Below are positions 26,777 to 35,940 of a stretch of DNA of 64,000 nucleotides, one piece after another; position 1 is the stretch's first letter; every line of letters starts with the position of its first letter. The position numbers and the translations under genes were made by a program. This DNA comes from Sulfurospirillum sp. UBA2217 (lineage in GTDB: Bacteria > Campylobacterota > Campylobacteria > Campylobacterales > Sulfurospirillaceae). The notes beneath the pieces were generated by a model. The model was not told the DNA's origin. It saw nothing but the letters and a program-made list of their open reading frames with translations, and searched no databases. Location of the stretch: contig DCUJ01000012.1 in NCBI GenBank assembly GCA_002328495.1, forward strand, positions 1 to 64,000, given 5' to 3'.

Positions 26777-29700
26777 TTAGAATTTGTACTGGACTCTAGC
26801 AGAAATGGAGTGGCTATCAAAGGCACTCCCTTGTGCTTCATAGTTGTACATAAGATTGATGGTACTCTCTTTGCTTAATTGTCGCTCATACCCAACACCA
26901 GCTTCATAGCTCCATCGCCCATTGTCAATACCATTGGTGGTAAATTTTACCGTTGGTGCAACACTATACGCCGAAGTAATCGCATTTTCATCATTGAGTA
27001 AATCATACCCTACATTGACATTGGCAACAACTTTGGAAACATCGTCTATTTTGTAGTGCGCTAACGTTCCTATGCCCACGATCAACTCTTCTGCTTCAAA
27101 GCTATCGGTACTTAAATTGGTTGTTGCACCGCTTTCACTGTACGATGGGCTTTTAAAGTTACGATAGGTTGCTTCAACCAATGGTTGCAAAGTAAGCTCG
27201 CTATTGATTTTATAATCACGCAAAAGCTTTAGATCTAACGATGCTGTTTTGGAGGTATAATCAGCTTTAGCCGTTTCATTCATCACCGTAATATAACGAG
27301 ATGAATCAGTTTTTTGCCATGAGTAGCCCGCTTGATAGAGAAGTTTTGTTTTTTCATCAAGAACGGGAACACTTCCATACACAAGCGCGGTATAGACATC
27401 TAAGTCACTTTTTTGAGGCATTCCATCAACTTCTACTCTTGCATCCGTATAGAAAAGTGCAAAGCCTAGTTTAGAATCTTGAGCATACTCGCCATCAAAG
27501 CCTAAACCTGCACCTCGTGCTTTTAAGTCAAATCCATTAATGCCATCTTTGTTATCTTGACTACCCCAAGAACCATAGGGTTTAAACCAGAAGCTTTTCT
27601 CAGCAAAAACAGCTTCACCTGAGTTCAAACCTCCACCGACACCTTGACGTTGTTCTACAATTCCTTGGATTCCGTTCATGATTTGTGTGGTGGCTCCCAC
27701 ATTGGAAACTGTTGTGACAGGCGTGGTACTTTGCACTGCTTGAGCAACAGCGGCGTCACTTCCTAAGCCTCCTAAAGCACTAAAGAAACTGTTCAGAGCA
27801 GGTGTGCCTGCATCTTGCAATGTTTGAAGTGCTCCAGCTGCTTCTTGGGCATTGCCACTTCCGCCACCTGCTATCGTAGAATCTAACAATGTCGTTCCTT
27901 CTACGATATTTAAATCAATCGTCAAACCATCTTCTACGTATTCGAAGTTTAAAAGCGCTGAGTTGTCTTCAACGCTCAAGGCATTGATTGTTAAAGTGGT
28001 CTGAGCCGTTACTACATCTTCGAGTGTTTCTCCCACAAGAAGTGCGACATTGGTTGAAGCTCCTAGGACATTGACCGCAAGGATACTTCCTGCATTAAAC
28101 GTCGCAGTATCCGTGACGATTTTTGAGTAGGTAGTATTTCCCATCGTTCCATCGGTGAGGAGTCCGATTTCGAGGGTTCCTGTGTTGGTAAGTTGCCCCA
28201 TATAAGCTGTAGCATTGTGTGGTAAGCTGATAAGCCCCGCATTGTTCACAACGACAGGCAAGTCTGTATAGACATTTCCATACATCTCACCCGTAGAGGT
28301 GTTGGTAAAGGTTGCCGCTCCTAGTAGACTAAGAGCATACCCTTCATAATCGGCTACCCCATTAACCGTGGCGGTGAGTGTTCCCGAGTTGGTGACGACA
28401 TCGATACTGTCTGAGCCTCCTATGCGTAAAGCCACTGAGCCATCAGATCCATCAACCGTGATTGTTCCCGTGTTGCTAATCGTTGAAGCATTCGCACTAT
28501 CATACATAGAATATATTTCGATACCTGAGGCATAGCCATCTTGTCCATGAAGCCCTGCATTGACCGTGATTGTACCGCTGTTCGTAAGGGTGTTAGTACC
28601 AAATAGATAATGAGCGTAGATACCCACACCATTATAATCCGTATTGATCGTAATCGTTCCACTGTTGACTATCCTAGAAGTCTCGATCATTCCAGACTCA
28701 ACATGGATACCCGTTCCATCTCCAGCAGAAGTAATCGAAATCGTTCCGCTGTTTTCTATCTGACTATTATTGTAAAAACGATAAGCATAGATACCAAATC
28801 CTTGGCTATCGCCTGGATCTCCTGCCATACCTGCTTCTACGCTTATCGTCCCTGCATTGAGGATAGAAGCGTTATCGTATAAAGTGCCTTCCGCTTTTAT
28901 ACCAAAACCATCTTCACCTGCTGATATCGAGATACTACCACCTAAGGCATTGGTAATCGATGCGTCATCATAAAGACGATTAGATGTAAAAATACCATAA
29001 CTATTTCCTAGCTCTGCATCTCTACTGTCCACCGTAATCGTTCCGCTATTGGTTACCGTAGTATTATCATACATGTCACCTGAGATTCTGATACCATATC
29101 CATAAAGCGCACTACTTCCCGTGTAGGTATTATTGATCGTGATGGTTCCTGAGTTTTCGATAGTTGAAGCGCGCGTACCTTCATACAAATTTGCTTGGAT
29201 CGATATACCTATAAGATCATCACTACCAGCACTGTTCATCACAATCGAACCCGTGTTGATGGCTTCAAACCCATCTAGTGCATTCCATCCGCCCACTTTA
29301 ATGCCATATCCGCTATGTGTACTCGTAACCGTTATAGCACCATCATTGTAAATCCCCGCATCATCGGCTTGAAATTCATCTACATTGATACCATATCCAG
29401 ATGCCTGGTCAGAAACAACCGTGATCGTTCCTGTTGCGTCATTGGTGATAGTCCCATCTGTCATCTGTTCTACATGGATACCGTATGCACTATTGATTGT
29501 CGATGTAGCATCGATAGAACCGCTATTGAGAATGTTGCCGATTAAGCCACCTGTCACTTCTTCGCTCAACCGTATCCCGTAAGCTTCGTTAGCAGAGTTA
29601 ACGGTGATGCTACCATTTACAGTATTGATCACCTCTCCCGTGACATCATCTTCAAAATTGATACCCCAACCCGCACCACCTGAATTTACCAAGACAATAC

Positions 29701-30157
29701 CGTTGTTGGTGATATCTCCACTAACATCTTGTGCAAAATTCATAGCTGCCGCGGCAGAAACTGTTGCCACTGTATTGTCGATAGTACCGTTGTTGATGAT
29801 ATTTCCAAAGACAAGCGAATTGACAAATATCGTAGAGGCATTAGAACCCCCTGAGAGGCTGATGGTACCATCGTTAGTGATGGTTTGATCCAAAGCCAAA
29901 GCGGTTGTATCTATTGTTAATGCTGTTACAGTACCATCATTTACATCAATGTCCCCAAATTCTGAGATAAGTAGGCTATTCACATTACCTGTTGTAAAGT
30001 CATAATGTCCACTTGCGCCACCTATTTCGACAGTTGCCGCATTGGCATCATTGACCATTAAGCTACTGCTTACCAGTAACGCAGAAACGACGAGGGAAAT
30101 CTTCCCGCCTTTTAAAATCCGAAACCGTGATTTATAATCAGGATGTCGATGAAACAT
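26777..30157 (-). CDS. Autotransporter (type V secretion) with repetitive passenger
   Basis: 1126 residues. A long signal region ends near NDANA-ATVEIGG (residue about 41). The passenger to about 820 is built from many short repeats of the form NSGTITV / NAGTISV / ENSGTI, typical of a beta-helix. The last 280 residues are a beta-barrel autotransporter domain (FWFKPYGSWGSQDNKDG, LGFDGEYAQD, ...SISARVQYKF) ending in phenylalanine, the outer-membrane insertion signal. The passenger should be displayed on the surface, perhaps for adhesion. GGAGGT lies 5 bases before the ATG. It diverges from a response regulator gene that probably controls it. It contains no TTACATGTAA copy. Confidence 0.92.
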   Translation of the reverse strand: MFHRHPDYKSRFRILKGGKISLVVSALLVSSSLMVNDANAATVEIGGASGHYDFTTGNVNSLLISEFGDIDVNDGTVTALTIDTTALALDQTITNDGTISLSGGSNASTIFVNSLVFGNIINNGTIDNTVATVSAAAAMNFAQDVSGDITNNGIVLVNSGGAGWGINFEDDVTGEVINTVNGSITVNSANEAYGIRLSEEVTGGLIGNILNSGSIDATSTINSAYGIHVEQMTDGTITNDATGTITVVSDQASGYGINVDEFQADDAGIYNDGAITVTSTHSGYGIKVGGWNALDGFEAINTGSIVMNSAGSDDLIGISIQANLYEGTRASTIENSGTITINNTYTGSSALYGYGIRISGDMYDNTTVTNSGTITVDSRDAELGNSYGIFTSNRLYDDASITNALGGSISISAGEDGFGIKAEGTLYDNASILNAGTISVEAGMAGDPGDSQGFGIYAYRFYNNSQIENSGTISITSAGDGTGIHVESGMIETSRIVNSGTITINTDYNGVGIYAHYLFGTNTLTNSGTITVNAGLHGQDGYASGIEIYSMYDSANASTISNTGTITVDGSDGSVALRIGGSDSIDVVTNSGTLTATVNGVADYEGYALSLLGAATFTNTSTGEMYGNVYTDLPVVVNNAGLISLPHNATAYMGQLTNTGTLEIGLLTDGTMGNTTYSKIVTDTATFNAGSILAVNVLGASTNVALLVGETLEDVVTAQTTLTINALSVEDNSALLNFEYVEDGLTIDLNIVEGTTLLDSTIAGGGSGNAQEAAGALQTLQDAGTPALNSFFSALGGLGSDAAVAQAVQSTTPVTTVSNVGATTQIMNGIQGIVEQRQGVGGGLNSGEAVFAEKSFWFKPYGSWGSQDNKDGINGFDLKARGAGLGFDGEYAQDSKLGFALFYTDARVEVDGMPQKSDLDVYTALVYGSVPVLDEKTKLLYQAGYSWQKTDSSRYITVMNETAKADYTSKTASLDLKLLRDYKINSELTLQPLVEATYRNFKSPSYSESGATTNLSTDSFEAEELIVGIGTLAHYKIDDVSKVVANVNVGYDLLNDENAITSAYSVAPTVKFTTNGIDNGRWSYEAGVGYERQLSKESTINLMYNYEAQGSAFDSHSISARVQYKF

Positions 30158-30190
30158 AAAACCACCTCCAATAGTGTTAATTTAGTGATT

Positions 30191-30196
30191 ATTATA
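30191..30196 (-). promoter_or_regulatory. Probable -10 box of the autotransporter gene
   Basis: Minus-strand TATAAT about 35 bases upstream of the ATG at 30157, next to the half-sites starting at 30208. Confidence 0.5.
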
Positions 30197-30207
30197 CATT
30201 TCCAATC

Positions 30208-30265
30208 TCGCAACGGTGTCGCATTTTAAGGTCAAAAAACATCTATTTTTGCGATGTGTTTGCGA
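30208..30265. promoter_or_regulatory. Four-half-site operator, two inverted pairs of TGCGA direct repeats
   Basis: TGCGA occurs twice on the minus strand (30208-30212 and 30219-30223) and twice on the plus strand (30250-30254 and 30261-30265). Within each pair the repeats are exactly 11 bases apart, the pitch expected for OmpR/PhoB-type dimers. The pairs are mirror images around 30236. The neighbouring OmpR-type regulator is the natural candidate; it would control both the autotransporter and its own operon. Confidence 0.6.
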
Positions 30266-30314
30266 ATCTATTGTGCTAAAATAGGGTTTTGAAGCTTTAC
30301 ATGTAAGGATGTCT

Positions 30315-30992
30315 ATGTTAGAGTCTTTGGGGACGAAAAATTTACTTTTGCTAGAAGACAGTGAAGAGTTTATCGAAAATGCGGTTGCCCTCTTTAACAT
30401 GTATGTCAAACAAACCTTTGTTGCTAAAAACTGCACAGAAGCATCCAAACTTCTCAAAGAATGCTCGATAGATTTTATTATCTCCGATATCCACCTTCGC
30501 CATGAAAACGGTCTTGATTTTATCCAAGAACTGAGAAAAAATAACAAAGATATACCCATCGTTATCTTAAGTGGTGACAAAAGCGAATCCTTCTTGATGC
30601 AAGCCATCCCTCTCAATCTCTCAGGCTATCTCGTAAAGCCCATCAATTTCAAATCCCTCGTCATGGTATTTGAAGAGTGTGCCAATCGCTTTGAGGGTTT
30701 AAAACACACCGAAATTGAGCTCAAAGATGGCTTTGTGTACAATAAAGACCTTAAAATTCTCACACGAGAGGGCATAACATTTTCACTCAATAAAAAAGAG
30801 ATACTCTTTTTTGAGTTACTCACGCACTATAAAGACAAGGTTCTAAGTAAAGATCTTATCGCCCATACTGTCTATGAAACTAAATTTATGAGCGATAGCG
30901 CTTTAAATAACTTCATCATGCGTATCCGAAGGCGGTTTGGAAAGAACTTTTTACACACCATCCCCGATGTGGGTTATAAGCTTATCGTATAG
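30315..30992 (+). CDS. OmpR family response regulator
   Basis: 225 residues. A receiver domain covers 1-120 with acidic E14-D15, the phospho-acceptor D58 in FIISDIHL, and VKPINF carrying the conserved lysine. The winged-helix DNA-binding domain covers about 130-225 (LNKKEILFFELLTHYKDKVLS, NFIMRIRRRFG, TIPDVGYKLIV). I chose the ATG at 30315 because AAGGA lies 5 bases upstream; the ATG at 30309 touches that site. It is followed after 9 bases by its sensor kinase. A palindrome (30297-30306) adjoins the ribosome site. Confidence 0.93.
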   Translation: MLESLGTKNLLLLEDSEEFIENAVALFNMYVKQTFVAKNCTEASKLLKECSIDFIISDIHLRHENGLDFIQELRKNNKDIPIVILSGDKSESFLMQAIPLNLSGYLVKPINFKSLVMVFEECANRFEGLKHTEIELKDGFVYNKDLKILTREGITFSLNKKEILFFELLTHYKDKVLSKDLIAHTVYETKFMSDSALNNFIMRIRRRFGKNFLHTIPDVGYKLIV

Positions 30993-31001
30993 GAGACGTT
31001 T

Positions 31002-32564
31002 TTGAAAACTTTACTGCTAATTTTACTGTCTCTCTCCTCTTTGCTAGCAGACAAACTTCTACTTTTAGATGAACATCGTACTTATCTTGCGGCTAAAAAG
31101 CAGATCACGATGTGCGTTGACCCTGACTGGGAGCCATTTGAACAAATCATCACGACACCCAAAGGCCCTTTACATGTAGGTATTAGTGCCGATATCATCG
31201 CTTTGATCGCTAGACGCCTTGAGATAAGCATCGAGCTTGTTCCTGCTCGTACATGGCAAGAGTCTATACAATTTTCCAAAGACAAACGCTGCGATATCTT
31301 GAGTTTTGTCAACCAAACACCTGTAAGGGAGCAATGGCTTATCTTTACAGAGCCTATCTTTAGAGACCCCAATGTTTTAGTCGCAAAACAGGGTAGCAAG
31401 ATGATTACCGATCTTAAAAGTGAAAAGCTCTCCATAGCATTTCCAAGAGATACAGCGATGTTTGAACGATTTTCCAAAGATTACCCCAATCTGGTTTTTA
31501 TCCCCACGTATGATGAAGCAGAAGCCTTTACTTTGGTCGCTGAAAATAAAGCCGATTTGACGCTGCGTTCACTCATCGTTACGGCGTATACCATCAAAAA
31601 AGAGGGACTCTTTGATCTTAAAATCGTAGGAAAACCTAAAGAGTATGAAAACATCCTGCGCATGGGTGTTTCAAAAGAAGATATCATGTTAAGAGACATC
31701 CTCAATCTTGGCATAGCAACCTTAACCCAAGCAGACATTGACGCCATTGTTAACAAACATGTTCACTTTACGGTGGAAGAAATTAACTATTTTACGGTAG
31801 GATTTTATGTATTTCTAGGCTTGTTGGTGGTGATAGTGTTGATTGTTCTTTGGAATTATACCTTGCAACGAAAACTGCGTAAAGAACTGCGTAAAAATGA
31901 AGTACAAACACACCATTTACTGCAAAAAGCAAAGCAAGCCGAGCTCTCTTTGGTCATCGGAAATATATCGCATCAATTTAGAGATGCGCTTAGCAAACTC
32001 TCCTACATCAATCTCGCATTAATGTCAAAACTACAAAAAAAGCAGGTCATAGCACCTGAAGAGCTTGATAGTGCTACGAAACAAGTTGAAACGTCCATCG
32101 AATTTATGTCCGACACCATGCACACGTTTTTGGAGTTTTATAGACCAACAACGCAAAAAACACATTTTACAATTTTTGAGTCTGTTCAAGAGATTTTGGT
32201 GATTTTAGATACAAAATTAAAACAATCCAATGTCCATGTAGCCTTTAGTGTCCAAGACAATTTCAGCCTCTTTGGTATTAAAAACGAGTGGATGCAAATC
32301 TGGCTCAATCTTTTAAACAACACCATGCACCAAGCCAGTAAAAAAGCCATTAAAGAGGTGAAAGTGCGCATCACGATAGATAAAGAGTGTATTGTATTTG
32401 AGGATAATTGCTTAGGCTTTGAGCCCGATATCTTAGAGAACTTAAAAACAGGAAACTGTGAGCGACTAGGACTTGCCATGTGTCAAAGTATCCTGGAAAA
32501 ATACCACTGGAAACTTACCTTCTCCAATACACCTAAAGGTGCTAAGGTAAACCTGTATCATTAG
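31002..32564 (+). CDS. Sensor histidine kinase with periplasmic solute-binding domain
   Basis: 520 residues, TTG start at 31002 with AGGAG 6 bases upstream. A signal peptide (to about 16) leads to a periplasmic SBP_bac_3-like domain at about 30-255 (ITMCVDPDWEPFEQI, GISADIIALIARRL), then one membrane helix at 264-286, a short coiled coil and a kinase core. The likely phospho-acceptor is H324 in GNISHQFRDALSKL, which is a variant H-box. The ATP domain has WLNLLNNTMHQASKKA (N box), DNCLGFEPD and GLAMCQSILEKY. The architecture is that of EvgS/BvgS-type sensors without the relay domains. It probably detects an amino-acid-like ligand and drives the upstream regulator. Confidence 0.9.
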   Translation: MKTLLLILLSLSSLLADKLLLLDEHRTYLAAKKQITMCVDPDWEPFEQIITTPKGPLHVGISADIIALIARRLEISIELVPARTWQESIQFSKDKRCDILSFVNQTPVREQWLIFTEPIFRDPNVLVAKQGSKMITDLKSEKLSIAFPRDTAMFERFSKDYPNLVFIPTYDEAEAFTLVAENKADLTLRSLIVTAYTIKKEGLFDLKIVGKPKEYENILRMGVSKEDIMLRDILNLGIATLTQADIDAIVNKHVHFTVEEINYFTVGFYVFLGLLVVIVLIVLWNYTLQRKLRKELRKNEVQTHHLLQKAKQAELSLVIGNISHQFRDALSKLSYINLALMSKLQKKQVIAPEELDSATKQVETSIEFMSDTMHTFLEFYRPTTQKTHFTIFESVQEILVILDTKLKQSNVHVAFSVQDNFSLFGIKNEWMQIWLNLLNNTMHQASKKAIKEVKVRITIDKECIVFEDNCLGFEPDILENLKTGNCERLGLAMCQSILEKYHWKLTFSNTPKGAKVNLYH

Positions 32565-32588
32565 ACTTTTTTTAGAGGTAGTGCTTTG

Positions 32589-33332
32589 CTAGTGAAAGCT
32601 CTCAACCAATTTTCCAACCAACAAATTCCAGCCATCCACCAAAACAAAAATCAATAATTTAAACGGCAAAGAAATCATAACGGGTGGGAGCATCATCATA
32701 CCCATCGCCATCAAAACAGAACTTACGACCATATCGATAACCAAGAAAGGCAAGAAGAGTAAAAAGCCTATCTCAAACGCGGTTTTCATTTCGCTAATCA
32801 TAAAAGCAGGAATGGCAACGGTGAGAGGAATATCTTGAATATTTTTTGGATTTTCAAGGTTGCGAATACGGAAAAAAAGGGCTAGGTCTTTTTCTCGTGT
32901 GTTACGTACCATAAAGGCTTTAAAAGGCTCTGCTCCTTTTTCAAAAGCCACTTGGTAGCTAATTTGCTCTGCCAAATAGGGTTTTATTCCCATCTCATAC
33001 GACTCTTTTGCCACAGGTTCCATAATAAAAAACGTTAAAATCATCGCTAAAGAGACCATGACTTGATTGGGAGGCATTTGCTGTGTGCCTAAAGCTTGGC
33101 GTAAAAATGAAAAAACAATAAGCAGACGTAAAAAACTGGTCATCACAAAGACTAAGGAAGGTGCTAAAACTAAAATAGTCAAAACAATCATTAAGTTAAG
33201 ACTGGTTACGAGTTGTTGAGGTGTATCAGGGGCACTTAAGGAGAGATTGACTGTGGGAATAGTATCAGCACCAAACACTAAAGGAGTCATCAAAAAAAGA
33301 AACACTAAAAATAACTTTTTTGCTTTACTCAA
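32589..33332 (-). CDS. fliP: Flagellar export apparatus protein FliP
   Basis: 247 residues with a cleavable signal (to about GADTIP) and four membrane segments. Family signatures are SLNLMIVLTILVLAPSLVFVMTSFLRL, QMPPNQVMVSLAMILTFFIM and the C-terminal MGMMMLPPVMISLPFKLLIFVLVDGW. FliP forms the core of the flagellar type III export gate with FliQ and FliR, neither of which is in this window. It is a lone flagellar gene here, converging with the histidine kinase and divergent from glmU. Confidence 0.97.
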   Translation of the reverse strand: MSKAKKLFLVFLFLMTPLVFGADTIPTVNLSLSAPDTPQQLVTSLNLMIVLTILVLAPSLVFVMTSFLRLLIVFSFLRQALGTQQMPPNQVMVSLAMILTFFIMEPVAKESYEMGIKPYLAEQISYQVAFEKGAEPFKAFMVRNTREKDLALFFRIRNLENPKNIQDIPLTVAIPAFMISEMKTAFEIGFLLFLPFLVIDMVVSSVLMAMGMMMLPPVMISLPFKLLIFVLVDGWNLLVGKLVESFH

Positions 33333-33446
33333 TGCTGCGTCCTTAAATGTATTGCATGATTGTAGTTGCTTTTGCGTTAAAAACGTTTTAATCTTTAAAC
33401 AACTTTGCGTTAGAATAGACTCAATTTTTACTAAGGATTTCTTTTT

Positions 33447-34736
33447 ATGAAACTTTCCATTGCGATTATGGCAGCTGGTCTTGGAACACGTATGAAATCA
33501 AATAAGCCAAAAGTGCTTCATGAAATCAGCGGATTTGAGATGCTCTACCACATCATCAAAGAGGCACAAAAAATCAGCGACGATGTGCATGTCATCTTAT
33601 ACCACCAAGCTTCTTTGGTGCAAGAGAAGATGAATCGCTATTTTTCGGGACTTCATTATCATCTCCAAGACCATCAAAACTTTCCAGGCACGGGTGGTGC
33701 GATTCGTAATGTAACGCCAAAGTATGAGCATCTTTTAGTCTTAAGTGGCGATATGCCCTTACTTGAGAGCGCTCATATGCAAAATTTTACGCATTTTAAT
33801 GCGGACATCGTGATGAGCACCTTTACATGTAAAGAGCCTTTGGGGTATGGACGTGTGATAATGGACGAAGCGTGCAACGTGCAACGCATCGTGGAAGAAA
33901 AAGATGCGAGTGTTGAGGAGAAAAAAGTCACATCAGTCAATGCAGGTGTCTATCTTTTTAAAACCTCCTTTTTAAACGAAAATCTCTCAAAACTCACCAA
34001 TCATAATGCGCAAAAAGAGTATTACATCACCGACCTTATTCCTTTAGCCAAAGAGGTTAAAGCCCTTTTTGTGGATGAAGAAACGTTTATGGGTGTCAAT
34101 TCAAAGCACCATCTCTCCATCGCCGAAGAGCTGATGCAAGAGCGCATCAAGCGACGTTTTATGGAACAAGGTGTTTTGATGCGACTGCCAAGTACGATTT
34201 ACATCGAAGCGGACGTGGAAATTGTTGGAGAGAGTATTTTGGAAAATGGCGTAACGCTTTTGAAAGGCTCACGCATTGAAAACAGCCACATTAAAGCACA
34301 TTCCATCGTTGAAAAAAGTGTCATTAAAGACTCTGATATTGGGCCAATGGCGCGCATCAGACCTGAATGCTTGATAGAAAAGACACACATCGGAAACTTT
34401 GTTGAAGTCAAAAAATCAACCCTCAAAGGGGTAAAAGCGGGACATTTGAGCTATCTAGGAGATGCAAGCATCGATGAGGGAACCAATATCGGGTGTGGAA
34501 CCATTACATGTAATTACGATGGCAAAGGTAAATACCAAACCATCATCGGTAAAAACGTCTTTGTCGGAAGCGATACACAACTGGTCGCTCCGCTCATTAT
34601 CAATGATGATGTCATCATCGCTTCTGGCACAACGGTGACTAAAGATATCCCCAAAGGTTCCCTTGCCATCAACCGTGCACCGCTTAAAATCGTCGAGGGA
34701 TTCTTTTATAAATTTTTCGGAAAAAAAGATGTATAA
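33447..34736 (+). CDS. glmU: Bifunctional UDP-GlcNAc pyrophosphorylase/glucosamine-1-P acetyltransferase
   Basis: 429 residues, slightly short for GlmU (about 450). The uridylyltransferase half starts IMAAGLGTRMKSNKPKVLHEI, the classical nucleotide-sugar loop, and has GTGGAIRN and VNAGVYLF. The acetyltransferase half is a left-handed beta-helix (YIEADVEIVGESILENG..., GCGTITCNYDGKGKYQTIIG). It makes UDP-GlcNAc for peptidoglycan and LPS. ATG at 33447 follows AAGGAT. Two palindromes lie inside (33823 encoding FTCK, 34504 encoding TITCN). Its end overlaps coaBC by 8 bases. Confidence 0.97.
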   Translation: MKLSIAIMAAGLGTRMKSNKPKVLHEISGFEMLYHIIKEAQKISDDVHVILYHQASLVQEKMNRYFSGLHYHLQDHQNFPGTGGAIRNVTPKYEHLLVLSGDMPLLESAHMQNFTHFNADIVMSTFTCKEPLGYGRVIMDEACNVQRIVEEKDASVEEKKVTSVNAGVYLFKTSFLNENLSKLTNHNAQKEYYITDLIPLAKEVKALFVDEETFMGVNSKHHLSIAEELMQERIKRRFMEQGVLMRLPSTIYIEADVEIVGESILENGVTLLKGSRIENSHIKAHSIVEKSVIKDSDIGPMARIRPECLIEKTHIGNFVEVKKSTLKGVKAGHLSYLGDASIDEGTNIGCGTITCNYDGKGKYQTIIGKNVFVGSDTQLVAPLIINDDVIIASGTTVTKDIPKGSLAINRAPLKIVEGFFYKFFGKKDV

Positions 34737-35940
34737 AGAACTTTTAAACGGTAAAAAAATCCTTCTTGGGGTAACGGGCAGTATCGCTATTTACAAAAGT
34801 TTAGAATTAATTCGCCTCTTTGTTAAAGCAGGTGCGGAGGTTAAAGTAGTGATGAGCGAAGAGGCAAAACGTTTTATTACCCCACTTACCTTTGAGACCA
34901 TTAGCCAAAATAAAGTTTTACATGCTGAGACGGAGAGTTGGGCTGAGGGCTTAAGTCACATTCACACAGGAAAATGGGCAGACCTGTTTGTGATTGCGCC
35001 GTGTTCGGTGAATACTATCAATAAACTAAGCCACGGCATCGCGGACACGCTTTTAACCCAAACGGCGATTGCCTTTACCAAAACCATCGTTTTAGCCCCC
35101 TCCGCCAATACCCATATGATGCTTAATCCCATCACCCAAGAGAGCCTTAAAAAGCTTACAACTTTAGGCTTTGAGCTTATAGAACCCCAATCAAAGCTTT
35201 TAGCCTGCAACGATGAAGGTGTGGGCGCACTCGCCGATGTGGAAGATATCTTTTACGCATGCGCACGTGTGCTTTTAAAAGAGTCGTTTTGGGAAGGGCG
35301 CGATGTACTCATCACGGGGGGTGGAACGTATGAGAAGATTGACGATGTCAGATGCCTCACCAATTTTTCCAGTGGAAAACAAGCCACAGCTTTGGCTTTA
35401 GCGTATTACCTCAAAGGAGCAAACGTTACACTGATAACCAGTGCACAAACCTCTCTTCCGAAAAGTGTTGATTCTTTACATGTAAAAAGCTCCCACGAAC
35501 TACAAACCGCAATCTTAGCTAAAATGAATCAACTCAAACAAACACAAAAAACACCGTATGTGCTGATGGCAGCTGCGGTCAGTGATTTTATACCCGATGC
35601 CTATCAGAATGGAAAACTCAAAAAAGAGAGTTTAGGAGAAAATCCAACCCTTGCGCTGAAACGTAATGTTGATATTTTGGAAAGTCTCCCAAAAGAAGGC
35701 TTTATCGTGATTGGATTTAAAGCAGAAATGGATAAAGAACATGCGCTCGAATACGCAATAAACATGCTTGAAAAAAAGAGTTTAAGTGCGGTATGTCTTA
35801 ATATCATTGGAGAACAAAACACCTTTGGAAGCAATCAGAATGAAGTGAGTTTCATCACACACGCAAATGCCCAAAAGCTTCCTCTTGCAAGCAAATTTGA
35901 AATCGCACAACATATCGTGGAGTTAAGTGCTCATTTATGA
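34729..35940 (+). CDS. coaBC: Bifunctional phosphopantothenoylcysteine decarboxylase/ligase CoaBC
   Basis: 403 residues from the ATG at 34729 (MYKELLNGKKILLGVTGSI). A longer frame opens at 34663 within glmU and is rejected. The N-terminal flavoprotein half shows GVTGSIAIYKSLELIR and the active-site region APSANTHMM; the C-terminal half shows DVLITGGGTYEKID and AAVSDFIP. It adds cysteine to 4'-phosphopantothenate and decarboxylates it, in CoA synthesis. A palindrome at 35476 encodes LHVK. It overlaps the next gene by ATGA, forming a tight run glmU-coaBC-unknown-prepilin peptidase. Confidence 0.95.
   Translation: MYKELLNGKKILLGVTGSIAIYKSLELIRLFVKAGAEVKVVMSEEAKRFITPLTFETISQNKVLHAETESWAEGLSHIHTGKWADLFVIAPCSVNTINKLSHGIADTLLTQTAIAFTKTIVLAPSANTHMMLNPITQESLKKLTTLGFELIEPQSKLLACNDEGVGALADVEDIFYACARVLLKESFWEGRDVLITGGGTYEKIDDVRCLTNFSSGKQATALALAYYLKGANVTLITSAQTSLPKSVDSLHVKSSHELQTAILAKMNQLKQTQKTPYVLMAAAVSDFIPDAYQNGKLKKESLGENPTLALKRNVDILESLPKEGFIVIGFKAEMDKEHALEYAINMLEKKSLSAVCLNIIGEQNTFGSNQNEVSFITHANAQKLPLASKFEIAQHIVELSAHL

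Noticed and set aside
29133..29888. Several open frames on the plus strand across the autotransporter gene
   Set aside because: They are shadows of the repetitive minus-strand gene, with no ribosome sites or recognisable products.
28400..29900. Regular short repeats in DNA of the autotransporter, which could be taken as a CRISPR or tandem repeat array
   Set aside because: The repeats are degenerate, in frame and encode NSGTI-type beta-helix units; there are no constant repeats with unique spacers.
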